This document shows, in pieces, positions 56,809 through 64,000 of a stretch of DNA of 64,000 bases (position 1 is the first letter of the stretch; every line of letters starts with the position of its first letter). Location of the stretch: the NCBI RefSeq assembly GCF_900475275.1, contig NZ_LS483364.1, positions 2,264,501 through 2,328,500 of the forward strand, in the 5' to 3' direction. Both the position numbers and the translations under genes were made by a program. The notes below the pieces were generated by a model. The model was given only the letters and a program-made list of their open reading frames with translations. It made no database searches and was not told the DNA's origin. Origin of the DNA: Streptococcus sanguinis. GTDB lineage: Bacteria > Bacillota > Bacilli > Lactobacillales > Streptococcaceae.

Positions 56809-56837
56809 TTGAAAAAAGTTCTGTTTTCTAGTAAAAT
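56809..56837 (+). promoter_or_regulatory. Promoter of the ABC-F gene
   Basis: TTGAAA (56809-56814) and TAAAAT (56832-56837) are separated by 17 bp. Confidence 0.75.
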
Positions 56838-56867
56838 GAAGAAGATTATATATATAGGAGAAAGACA

Positions 56868-58490
56868 TTGCTTACAGTATCAGACGTATCACTGCGTTTC
56901 AGTGACCGAAAATTGTTTGATGAGGTCAACATCAAATTTACAGAAGGAAATACTTATGGATTGATTGGAGCTAACGGTGCTGGGAAATCAACCTTTTTAA
57001 AAATTTTAGCTGGTGATATCGAGCCAACAACAGGCCACATCTCTCTAGGACCAAATGAACGTCTTTCAGTCCTTCGCCAGAACCACTTTGACTATGAAGA
57101 AGAACGGGCTATTGATGTTGTAATCATGGGAAATGAGCATCTCTACAACATCATGAAAGAAAAAGATGCTATTTATATGAAGCCTGATTTTTCTGATGAA
57201 GATGGTGTACGTGCGGCTGAGCTTGAGGGAGAGTTTGCTGAACTAGGTGGCTGGGAAGCTGAAAGTGAAGCCTCACAATTATTGCAAAATCTCAATATTC
57301 CGGAAGATCTTCACTACCAAAATATGAGCGAGCTCTCTAACGGAGACAAGGTTAAAGTACTCTTAGCCAAAGCCCTTTTTGGTAAACCTGATGTCTTACT
57401 TCTGGACGAGCCAACTAACGGTTTGGATATTCAGTCTATTACTTGGCTGGAAGACTTTCTTATCGATTTTGACAATACAGTTATTGTTGTATCCCACGAC
57501 CGTCACTTTTTGAATAAAGTCTGTACTCATATGGCCGACCTTGACTTTGGGAAAATCAAACTCTATGTCGGAAACTATGATTTCTGGAAAGAATCAAGCG
57601 AACTAGCGGCTAAACTTCTAGCTGACCGAAATGCCAAAGCAGAAGAAAAAATTAAGCAACTTCAAGAGTTTGTTGCTCGCTTTTCTGCCAATGCTTCAAA
57701 ATCAAAACAAGCAACTTCTCGTAAAAAGATGCTTGACAAGATTGAGTTAGAAGAAATTGTTCCATCTAGCCGTAAATACCCATTTATCAGCTTTAAAGCA
57801 GAACGTGAAATCGGTAACGATCTCTTAACAGTAGAAAACCTTTCTGTCAAGATAGACGGAGAAACTATTCTTGATAATATTAACTTCATTTTACGTCCTG
57901 GCGATAAAACAGCTTTGATTGGCCAAAACGACATCCAAACAACAGCTTTGATTCGTGCTTTGATGGGTGATATTGAGTATGAAGGAACTGTCAAGTGGGG
58001 TGTCACAACCAGTCAATCTTACCTGCCAAAAGATAATTCTCGTGACTTTGCTAGTGGTGAATCAATCCTTGACTGGCTGCGTCAATTTGCTAGCAAAGAA
58101 GAGGATGACAACACCTTCCTTCGAGGATTCCTTGGGCGCATGCTTTTCTCTGGAGATGAGGTTAACAAGTCTGTCAATGTCTTGTCAGGAGGAGAAAAAG
58201 TTCGGGTTATGTTATCTAAGCTGATGTTGCTCAAATCCAACGTTTTGGTATTAGATGATCCAACAAATCACTTGGATTTGGAATCAATCTCCAGCCTAAA
58301 TGATGGATTGAAAAACTTCAAAGGATCCATTATTTTTGCCAGTCATGACCATGAATTTATTCAAACATTGGCCAACCATATCATTGTCCTGTCTAAAAAT
58401 GGCGTCATTGACCGTATTGACGAAACCTATGATGAATTCTTGGAAAATCAAGAAGTTCAGGCAAAAGTCAAGGAACTTTGGAAAGATTAA
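56868..58490 (+). CDS. ABC-F family ATPase (YbiT-like)
   Basis: A 540-residue soluble protein with two ABC domains and no membrane part. First Walker A GANGAGKST and signature ELSNGDKVKV; second signature VLSGGEKVRVML. The second Walker A reads GQNDIQTT, where the usual G-K-S/T is altered (no Lys), a feature seen in YbiT-type proteins. The inter-domain linker (about 240-305) is basic. ABC-F proteins bind the ribosomal E site and relieve stalling. The start is TTG 56868, set by AGGAGAAAG. Not an obvious antibiotic-resistance type. Confidence 0.9.
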   Translation: MLTVSDVSLRFSDRKLFDEVNIKFTEGNTYGLIGANGAGKSTFLKILAGDIEPTTGHISLGPNERLSVLRQNHFDYEEERAIDVVIMGNEHLYNIMKEKDAIYMKPDFSDEDGVRAAELEGEFAELGGWEAESEASQLLQNLNIPEDLHYQNMSELSNGDKVKVLLAKALFGKPDVLLLDEPTNGLDIQSITWLEDFLIDFDNTVIVVSHDRHFLNKVCTHMADLDFGKIKLYVGNYDFWKESSELAAKLLADRNAKAEEKIKQLQEFVARFSANASKSKQATSRKKMLDKIELEEIVPSSRKYPFISFKAEREIGNDLLTVENLSVKIDGETILDNINFILRPGDKTALIGQNDIQTTALIRALMGDIEYEGTVKWGVTTSQSYLPKDNSRDFASGESILDWLRQFASKEEDDNTFLRGFLGRMLFSGDEVNKSVNVLSGGEKVRVMLSKLMLLKSNVLVLDDPTNHLDLESISSLNDGLKNFKGSIIFASHDHEFIQTLANHIIVLSKNGVIDRIDETYDEFLENQEVQAKVKELWKD

Positions 58491-58565
58491 TTCCTTGTCA
58501 ATTTACGTTTACAAAGCTTTACAGAGGCATGAAACAGCGTTTCTGCCTCTTTCTATATAAGAAAT

Positions 58566-61151
58566 ATGAATCACATTAAAGAATATTTTAAAAAAAATTG
58601 GCCTTATTTTTGCGCCTTCTTTCTTCCATTTTTCATCATGTTCTTTGTCTACTTGATGTACGGAATATACTGGAATAGCGAAACGTCTCCCTTGCTTGGT
58701 GACGGCTTTCATCAGTATGTCATTTTTGACACTAACCTAAGAAATATCCTTCATGGCACAGATAGTATTTTCTATACTTTCTCCAGTGGACTTGGGCAGA
58801 ATTTCTATGCTTTATCCAGTTATTATTTAGGTAGCTTCTTATCTCCCTTGGTTTATTTCTTTGATTTGAAATCAATGCCAGATGCCGTCTATCTATTTAC
58901 CTTAATTAAGTTTGGATTAATTGGACTCTCTACCTTTATCAGTATCAAAGGAATATTTAAAAAGATTCCAGATTTACTCATCATCACTCTTTCAACCTCA
59001 TTTTCTTTAATGAGTTTTTCAGTCAGTCAATTGGAAATTAAAACCTGGTTGGATGTGTTTATCCTTACACCTTTAATTATTCTAGGTTTACATAGGTTGA
59101 TAACTGGAAAAGGAAGAGTACTATACTTTACAACACTGTCAATTCTCTTCATCCAAAATTATTATTTTGGATATATGATGGCAATCTTTTTGGTCTTTTG
59201 GTACCTTCTTCAATTATTTTGGGATTTCAAAAATAGAATTAAAAGTTTACTTGACTTTACAATCGTATCTGCTTTAGCAGGTCTGACTAGCCTCATCATG
59301 ATTCTGCCAACTTACCTAGACATAAGTACTCATGGTGAAACCTTGACAAAAGTTTCTTCTTTGCTGACAGAAAAAAGTTGGTTCTTAGATGTGTTTGCTA
59401 AAAATTTTATTGGCAGTTTTGATACAACCAAGTATGGTTCTATCCCTATGATTTATGTCGGCACCTTCCCCTTGATTCTGGCTATCTTATTTTTCACCTT
59501 AAAATCTGTTAAGTTTCACGTGAAACTTTGCTACTTTTTACTCATTGCAATTTTCATAGCTAGTTTTTATCTTCAATATTTAGACTTACTTTGGCAGGGA
59601 ATGCATGCTCCGAACATGTTTCTTCACCGTTATTCTTGGCTATTTTCTCTGGTAGTTATCTATATGGCTGCTGAGACTTTAAATCGTTGGAAAGACGTGA
59701 AATTGATTAATGTTGCCATTAGTTTCACTTTGCTCAGTCTCGGATTCATTATGACGTTTATTCAGAGAAAACATTATGACTTTTTGGGTCCTGAGAATTA
59801 TATTCTAACATTAGAATTTCTGCTGGCTTATCTCTTGATTAGCTTTGTCTTAGCAAAATCTTCTATTCAACCAAAAATCATTCTCCCTGTCTTGCTCTTC
59901 TTTGTTACTTTTGAATTGTCGCTTAATTCCTATTATCAAGTTGGAGGAATTGCTAAAGAATGGGTATTTGCCACTCGTTCATCTTATTCTAGTCACCTTG
60001 ACGAGATTGACAAGCTTGTCAATTATTCCAAAAAGGAAAATATTGACTTTTTTAGAACTGAAAGATTGAATCCACAAACAGGAAATGACAGTATGAAATT
60101 CAACTACAATGGAATTTCCCAGTTCTCATCTGTTCGAAATACTCAGGCAAGTTCTACTTTAGATAAACTTGGTTTTAAATCAGCAGGAACAAATCTGAAT
60201 CTCCGTTATCAAAACAATAGTATTTTAATGGACAGTATTTTTGGTGTTCGCTACAATCTATCTGAAACAGATCCTCAAAAATTTGGTTTTCTTCCAGAGA
60301 AAAGTGAAAAAGAAATGTCTCTCTATCAAAATGATGCTGCACTTGGTTTAGCTTTTCTGACCAATGATGTTTACCAGGATGTCAAGTTTACAAATTTGAC
60401 TTTAGATAATCAGACAGAATTTTTGAATCAATTGACTGGCTTTGATTTTAAATATTATAATAAAGTAGAAGCTATAACTACTAATGAAAATGTCAAGCAA
60501 ATTGGTAACAGAGTGACTGTGGATGTTGACAGAGAACATAATACAAGCTTTGCTAGTGTAATCTATACTGTCAATGTACCTGCTAACAGTCAACTATATG
60601 TTAATGTTGCTGGGATTGATTTTAGTAATGATGATCAGACAGATGTTGACATTACTGTCAATAACTTTACAGAACGTTATACAACTAATAATGTTTTTCC
60701 TTTCTTTAATGCTGGATATTTCAGTCAAAGTCAAACAGTATCTATTCGCTTTACATTCCCAGATAATTCAACTGTTTCATTTGATACACCAGAATTTTTT
60801 GCCGTTAATACTGAGCAATATCAAAATGTCATTCAAAAATTAAAAGAGCAGCCCGTTTCCACAACTACTGATTTAAACACAGTAAAAACAAACTATAGAG
60901 CGGAAAAGGATACTTCATTATTCTTTTCCATTCCTTATGATAAGGGATGGTCAGCCACTCTTAACGGGAAGTCTGTCACACTAAAACGAGCTCAAAACGG
61001 CTTTATGAAATTAGATGTGAAAAAAGGAGAAGGGAATGTTGTCCTCACTTTCATTCCTAATGGACTGAAAGAAGGTGGCATTGCCTTCATATCTGGTATA
61101 ATCTTATTTGTTTGTTATAATTTTCTACGTAGGAAACGACAGAGAATATAA
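58566..61151 (+). CDS. YfhO-family membrane protein
   Basis: An 861-residue protein with about twelve or more membrane helices in the first 470 residues, a long extracellular region (about 475-830) and a final helix near 840. It begins like other YfhO proteins (SPLLGDGFHQYVIFDTNLRNIL, then FSSGLGQNFYALSSYYLGSFLSPL). Members add sugars to lipoteichoic acid or other glycolipids (GT-C-like fold) using lipid-linked donors; the acceptor here is not known. No strong SD is seen, so the start is moderately certain. A parS site lies inside the gene at 59513-59526. Confidence 0.87.
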   Translation: MNHIKEYFKKNWPYFCAFFLPFFIMFFVYLMYGIYWNSETSPLLGDGFHQYVIFDTNLRNILHGTDSIFYTFSSGLGQNFYALSSYYLGSFLSPLVYFFDLKSMPDAVYLFTLIKFGLIGLSTFISIKGIFKKIPDLLIITLSTSFSLMSFSVSQLEIKTWLDVFILTPLIILGLHRLITGKGRVLYFTTLSILFIQNYYFGYMMAIFLVFWYLLQLFWDFKNRIKSLLDFTIVSALAGLTSLIMILPTYLDISTHGETLTKVSSLLTEKSWFLDVFAKNFIGSFDTTKYGSIPMIYVGTFPLILAILFFTLKSVKFHVKLCYFLLIAIFIASFYLQYLDLLWQGMHAPNMFLHRYSWLFSLVVIYMAAETLNRWKDVKLINVAISFTLLSLGFIMTFIQRKHYDFLGPENYILTLEFLLAYLLISFVLAKSSIQPKIILPVLLFFVTFELSLNSYYQVGGIAKEWVFATRSSYSSHLDEIDKLVNYSKKENIDFFRTERLNPQTGNDSMKFNYNGISQFSSVRNTQASSTLDKLGFKSAGTNLNLRYQNNSILMDSIFGVRYNLSETDPQKFGFLPEKSEKEMSLYQNDAALGLAFLTNDVYQDVKFTNLTLDNQTEFLNQLTGFDFKYYNKVEAITTNENVKQIGNRVTVDVDREHNTSFASVIYTVNVPANSQLYVNVAGIDFSNDDQTDVDITVNNFTERYTTNNVFPFFNAGYFSQSQTVSIRFTFPDNSTVSFDTPEFFAVNTEQYQNVIQKLKEQPVSTTTDLNTVKTNYRAEKDTSLFFSIPYDKGWSATLNGKSVTLKRAQNGFMKLDVKKGEGNVVLTFIPNGLKEGGIAFISGIILFVCYNFLRRKRQRI
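59513..59526. other. parS chromosome-partition site (inside the YfhO gene)
   Basis: GTTTCACGTGAAAC, the full 14-bp parS core, flanked by A and T (16-bp palindrome from 59512 to 59527). It lies about 4 kb from comCDE, as in pneumococcus, where a parS site near comCDE influences competence. Confidence 0.85.
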
Positions 61152-61186
61152 ATATAGCAAAAATCAGATCTTTACCAATATAAAAA

Positions 61187-61226
61187 ATAAGGCTCTTCAT
61201 TAAAATGCTAGTGAAGGCCTTTTTTG
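61187..61226 (+). terminator. Terminator after the YfhO gene
   Basis: AAGGCTCTTCA pairs with TGAAGGCCTT apart from one bulge, followed by TTTTT. Confidence 0.8.
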
Positions 61227-61230
61227 AACA

Positions 61231-61254
61231 ATAAAAAACACTCACTAGGAGTGT
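61231..61254 (-). terminator. Terminator of the tRNA/comCDE transcription unit
   Basis: ACACTC (61238-61243) pairs with GAGTGT (61249-61254) with loop ACTAG. The minus strand continues TTTTTTAT. It lies just past tRNA-Asn. Confidence 0.7.
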
Positions 61255-61260
61255 CTCTAG

Positions 61261-61334
61261 CTCCGGCAGTAGGACTCGAACCTACGACATCATGATTAAC
61301 AGTCATGCGCTACTACCAACTGAGCTATGCCGGA
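61261..61334 (-). tRNA. tRNA-Asn (anticodon GTT)
   Basis: Cloverleaf read on the minus strand: acceptor TCCGGCA pairs with TGCCGGA, D-arm TAGCTCAGTTGGTA, anticodon loop CTGTTAA with GTT, and T-arm GGTTCGAGTCC. It lies 5 bp after tRNA-Glu. No CCA is encoded. Confidence 0.97.
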
Positions 61335-61339
61335 TAATA

Positions 61340-61411
61340 TAGTCCGTACGGGATTCGAACCCGTGTTACCGCCGTGAAAAGGCGGTGTCTTAACCCCTTG
61401 ACCAACGGACC
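61340..61411 (-). tRNA. tRNA-Glu (anticodon TTC)
   Basis: Cloverleaf on the minus strand: acceptor GGTCCGT with ACGGACT (a G-U first pair, usual in Firmicutes), anticodon loop CTTTTCA with TTC, T-arm GGGTTCGAATCCC. Together with tRNA-Asn it flanks comCDE. Confidence 0.97.
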
Positions 61412-61456
61412 ATATGGTATGCTCTCTTTCAGAACATATTCCATTATATCAGGTTT

Positions 61457-62221
61457 TTAAGCTTTGTCAACTCTTTTCCCTTTATTTTCGAAAATATCTT
61501 TCAGATATTTCACTCTTAAACGAGTGACCGGACAGCGATGATTTTCGTAAAAGATAATTTCTCGATTTTTCTTGTCATAATCAACAATGTTGCCAATATT
61601 AACCAGATAAGATTTATGTGGTGAAAAAAATCGTTTAGATTGCTGATCTTTTTCTTGAATATCTGTTATCGTTCCATAAAACTCCTTGAGAAAATTTTTA
61701 CCGACAATCCGAAGTTTATGAGAGCTCCCTGTCGTTTCGATATACAAAATATCGTTATAAGGCATTCGAACATCATTGCCACGATAACTATATTCAAAAT
61801 AATCTACCATATTGGTATTTTCAATTAGTGTACTCTTAGTGTAAAGAATACTGTCTTTGATTCTATTTTTAAAAGCATCATTGTTGATATCTTTATCAAT
61901 AAAATCAAGTGCTGATACTTTATATTTAAAAGTCATAGTAGCAAATTCAGATTTTGAGGTTACAAAAACTATAATGGCATAAGGATTATGATGACGGATA
62001 AATTGAGCTACTTCCAGCCCTTTTGTTTCCTCTCCTTTAATGTCAATATCCAAAAAATAAAGCTGGTTAACGTCTCCATTTTCAATATATTTTTTGAATT
62101 CTTTGATTTTTCCTGTAACCTGAACCTGGATGTCAATTCCAAGTTCCTCAGCAATTTCTGCTAATGTCGTTTCCATCCTGACTTGATGAGATACGGTATC
62201 CTCTAAAACTAACACTTTCAT
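61457..62221 (-). CDS. comE: Competence response regulator ComE
   Basis: A 254-residue LytTR-type regulator. The receiver domain (about 1-125) has acidic ED at 7-8, the phospho-acceptor Asp58 in YFLDID and a conserved VTSKSE. The C-terminal LytTR DNA-binding domain (about 150-245) includes FFSPHKSYLVNIGNIVDYDKK. Phosphorylated by ComD, it binds paired direct repeats before early competence genes; such a pair lies upstream of comC here. It starts 5 bp after the comD stop. Confidence 0.96.
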   Translation of the reverse strand: MKVLVLEDTVSHQVRMETTLAEIAEELGIDIQVQVTGKIKEFKKYIENGDVNQLYFLDIDIKGEETKGLEVAQFIRHHNPYAIIVFVTSKSEFATMTFKYKVSALDFIDKDINNDAFKNRIKDSILYTKSTLIENTNMVDYFEYSYRGNDVRMPYNDILYIETTGSSHKLRIVGKNFLKEFYGTITDIQEKDQQSKRFFSPHKSYLVNIGNIVDYDKKNREIIFYENHRCPVTRLRVKYLKDIFENKGKRVDKA

Positions 62222-62226
62222 AAATT

Positions 62227-63561
62227 CTATCTCCTAATTGTTAAAATCTGTGTAAAACTTCTTGGCTCAATTTGTGTATCAAGAGTGATAAATTCATACC
62301 TATCTAAAATTTCCTTGATGTTATTCAACCCGTAGCCTCTATTCTCTCCTTTAGTTGAAAATTCCGGCTGATAGAGTTCTTCCAAATCCAATTTTCCTTC
62401 TTTACGAGAATTTTGAACAACAAAAATGGTTCTATCATCCAGTTGAACCAGAGAAACATGGACTATTTTTTCTAAGCTGTCAATGGCACTCTCAATAGCA
62501 TTATTTAATAAAATACTAGCAATTCTGACCAGATCTAACAACTTGATTGGAAGGCGTTCCACTTTATCCTTAACTTCAAAAGTCAGCTGAATCTGATGTT
62601 CACGCGCTTGAAAGATTGTCTCAGTCATGACACTCCTTAAAGCTGAATCTCCTACATTATTCAAATCAAAAACTGTATATTTATCTGAACGCAGGTTCAA
62701 ATTTGCATCAGCCAAGACCTCTTGATAAATGTGCTCAATTTCCTTGATATCTCCAGTTTGAATAGCCACTTGCATACTTGTCAGCATGCTAGCATAATCA
62801 TGACGAAATCCTTTGATTTCATAGTACAATCTCACAATTTCATCAGTATATTCCTGAAGTCGAAGCTGTTCAGATTCTTTTTGACGCAAACGCTCTTCTT
62901 TTTCGTATTTCTCACGGCTGTCCTTGAACGTCACCAAGGTAGAAAGAAAGGCCAAGAAACAAATAGTAGCAATCATACTGCTAAAACTGTTGAAATGCTT
63001 TATATTACTAATCCAGTGAGAGAGATTTAAAATCAGCCAATTCATTGCATATAAACTACTAATCATCAGAATCTGAGATTTAAAGAAACTTCTTTTAAGA
63101 TAATCTATTCTGAAATCAAAAATATCAATAACTTTTACCATAAAGAACAAGGATATTAAGTTGATACATGTCAGAAACAAGCCCATGTACTGAGCTACAA
63201 AATCATCTCCTAAAACAGATGAAATAATAACTGAAAAGAAAGTAGTAGAGCTATCAATTGACAAACATAAAAAGAAGGAAAGTAAGAAAGATTGGTATCT
63301 TTTAATCTTTTCAACTCTACAAAAATACCAAACTATAAATAGAGGGAGAAAAAATGACAGCGCATATGATGGAAATGAGATTTCAAATGAAAACACATGC
63401 CCTAAAAAAGCAATTATAAACGGAATTATAATCTCAAGACCAAAGCAAACACCTACAAAAAAGTAAGTATGCTTAATTTTAGTGATTTTTGATAAAATCA
63501 CTAAAAATGCAGCTACATTAATAAAAGGATGAACAATTAATCCTATTATTTCAAGTGACAT
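62227..63561 (-). CDS. comD: Competence-stimulating-peptide sensor kinase ComD
   Basis: A 444-residue HPK10-type histidine kinase. Six to seven membrane helices fill about 1-210, then a coiled linker rich in Glu and Lys, the phospho-His254 in GFRHDYASM, the N-box LLNNAIESAI and the G-box NRGYGLNNIKEI. It recognises the secreted ComC pheromone. The gap to comC is 27 bp, and the three genes form one operon. Confidence 0.96.
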   Translation of the reverse strand: MSLEIIGLIVHPFINVAAFLVILSKITKIKHTYFFVGVCFGLEIIIPFIIAFLGHVFSFEISFPSYALSFFLPLFIVWYFCRVEKIKRYQSFLLSFFLCLSIDSSTTFFSVIISSVLGDDFVAQYMGLFLTCINLISLFFMVKVIDIFDFRIDYLKRSFFKSQILMISSLYAMNWLILNLSHWISNIKHFNSFSSMIATICFLAFLSTLVTFKDSREKYEKEERLRQKESEQLRLQEYTDEIVRLYYEIKGFRHDYASMLTSMQVAIQTGDIKEIEHIYQEVLADANLNLRSDKYTVFDLNNVGDSALRSVMTETIFQAREHQIQLTFEVKDKVERLPIKLLDLVRIASILLNNAIESAIDSLEKIVHVSLVQLDDRTIFVVQNSRKEGKLDLEELYQPEFSTKGENRGYGLNNIKEILDRYEFITLDTQIEPRSFTQILTIRR

Positions 63562-63588
63562 AAATTTCTCCCCTAAACTTTAAAATTC

Positions 63589-63696
63589 TTATCTTCCAAA
63601 AATCCAATCCCATGGATTTGGAATACCTCTTATATCCCAAAAGGTTTGAACAAGTGAATTGCTATTTGCAGCAATTTGAAAAGAATAGATTTTCAT
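63589..63696 (-). CDS. comC: Competence-stimulating peptide precursor ComC, sanguinis-type
   Basis: A 35-residue precursor. Leader residues 1-20 (MKIYSFQIAA..., ending QTFW) lack the double-glycine motif used by ComAB-type exporters. The predicted mature pheromone is the last 15 residues, DIRGIPNPWDWIFGR, close to the published S. sanguinis peptide DLRGVPNPWGWIFGR but with Ile, Ile and Asp changes. AGGAGATAGTT precedes the ATG. Small size hides it from most gene callers. It heads comCDE, and how it is processed and exported is unclear. Confidence 0.93.
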   Translation of the reverse strand: MKIYSFQIAANSNSLVQTFWDIRGIPNPWDWIFGR

Positions 63697-63741
63697 AACT
63701 ATCTCCTATCTTTTTATCTTGTAAGTCACCTTACATTTATC

Positions 63742-63812
63742 ATTATAGAAAAATAGAAAGAGTTAGTGACAATTTTCCCTGAAATGTCATTTTTTATCCC
63801 CAAAATGACATT
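63742..63812 (-). promoter_or_regulatory. comC promoter with ComE direct-repeat site and overlapping inverted repeat
   Basis: TATAAT (63742-63747) has no -35. Upstream on the minus strand, TCATTTTGG and ACATTTCAG (63800-63808 and 63779-63787) are direct repeats with a 12-bp gap; the second fits the pneumococcal ComE half-site aCAnTTcaG exactly. The same DNA holds a perfect 11-bp inverted repeat, AATGTCATTTT with AAAATGACATT (63783-63793 / 63802-63812). Confidence 0.78.
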
Positions 63813-63877
63813 ATACCAAAAAAATAGAAGAAAAAAACACGAAATATTGTAAAATACTTCGCATTTTTTTACCTTTC

Positions 63878-63951
63878 TGATCTCAGCAGGATTCGAACCT
63901 GCGACCGTTCGCTTAGAAGGCGAATGCTCTATCCAGCTGAGCTATGAGACC
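63878..63951 (-). tRNA. tRNA-Arg (anticodon TCT)
   Basis: Cloverleaf on the minus strand: acceptor GGTCTCA with TGAGATC (one G-U pair), D-arm TAGCTCAGCTGGATA, anticodon loop CTTCTAA with TCT, and T-arm CAGGTTCGAATCCTG. It lies upstream of comC; the flanking tRNA-Arg is typical of streptococcal comCDE. Confidence 0.97.
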
Positions 63952-64000
63952 AATACTATCTCATTCTATCAGAAAATAGGATTGCCGTCAAGATTACTTA

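Noticed and set aside
56578..56867. Possible T-box leader for trpS.
   Set aside because: No specifier-loop hairpin, T-box sequence or leader terminator was found; the leader is short.

Overview
This window looks like an origin-proximal piece of a Streptococcus chromosome, most probably Streptococcus sanguinis or a very close relative. The strongest pointers are the comCDE quorum-sensing locus at the right end, flanked by tRNA-Arg on one side and tRNA-Glu/tRNA-Asn on the other, and a ComC that ends in a sanguinis-type pheromone (DIRGIPNPWDWIFGR) without a Gly-Gly leader. The yaaA-recF-guaB-trpS block and two near-perfect parS sites are what is expected beside a streptococcal oriC. There is no prophage, insertion sequence, rRNA operon or CRISPR array.

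Layout. 1-3498: N-terminal 1166 residues of a large surface protein, cut by the window edge, with an LPKTG sorting signal unusually close to its N-terminus. 3.7-11.4 kb: accessory and housekeeping genes (cation efflux, TetR+MFS, S41-like protease, 3-methyladenine glycosylase, a Ser-rich lipoprotein, DeoR+Cof phosphatase, GNAT). 11.4-15.9 kb: complete dltXABCD operon for D-alanylation of teichoic acids. 16.0-18.1 kb: PadR/DUF1700/DUF4097 envelope operon. 18.2-25.8 kb: S66 carboxypeptidase, HAD protein, a VTC-domain protein paired with a secreted DUF4353 lipoprotein, and a YhgE/Pip membrane protein facing a TetR regulator. 25.9-29.9 kb: a compact four-gene operon (OleD-like reductase, metallo-beta-lactamase-fold hydrolase, F390-type adenylate-forming enzyme, FabH-like condensing enzyme) that reads like an uncharacterised lipid or beta-lactone-type pathway. 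This is the best candidate for an undescribed system here.

30.2-42.1 kb: rpsD with a structured leader; a TPP-riboswitch-controlled ABC transporter; a HAD protein; gdpP-rplI-dnaB-veg; mnmG; mnmA. 42.4-44.6 kb: sdaAB-sdaAA and a phosphoglycolate-phosphatase-like HAD. 44.8-45.4 kb: LysM/transglycosylase-like wall protein with a possible WalR site. 45.6-52.0 kb: a seven-gene leftward operon (two M16 proteins, rodZ, pgsA, ecfA1, ecfA2, ecfT). 52.2-61.2 kb: yaaA-recF, guaB, trpS, an ABC-F ATPase and a YfhO-family membrane protein. 61.2-64.0 kb: tRNAs and comCDE.

Most genes in 30-52 kb run leftward. Gene ends are usually marked by clear intrinsic terminators. Starts were chosen by Shine-Dalgarno position, so several differ from the longest open frame. 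Functional names rest on motifs read by eye; no database search was run.
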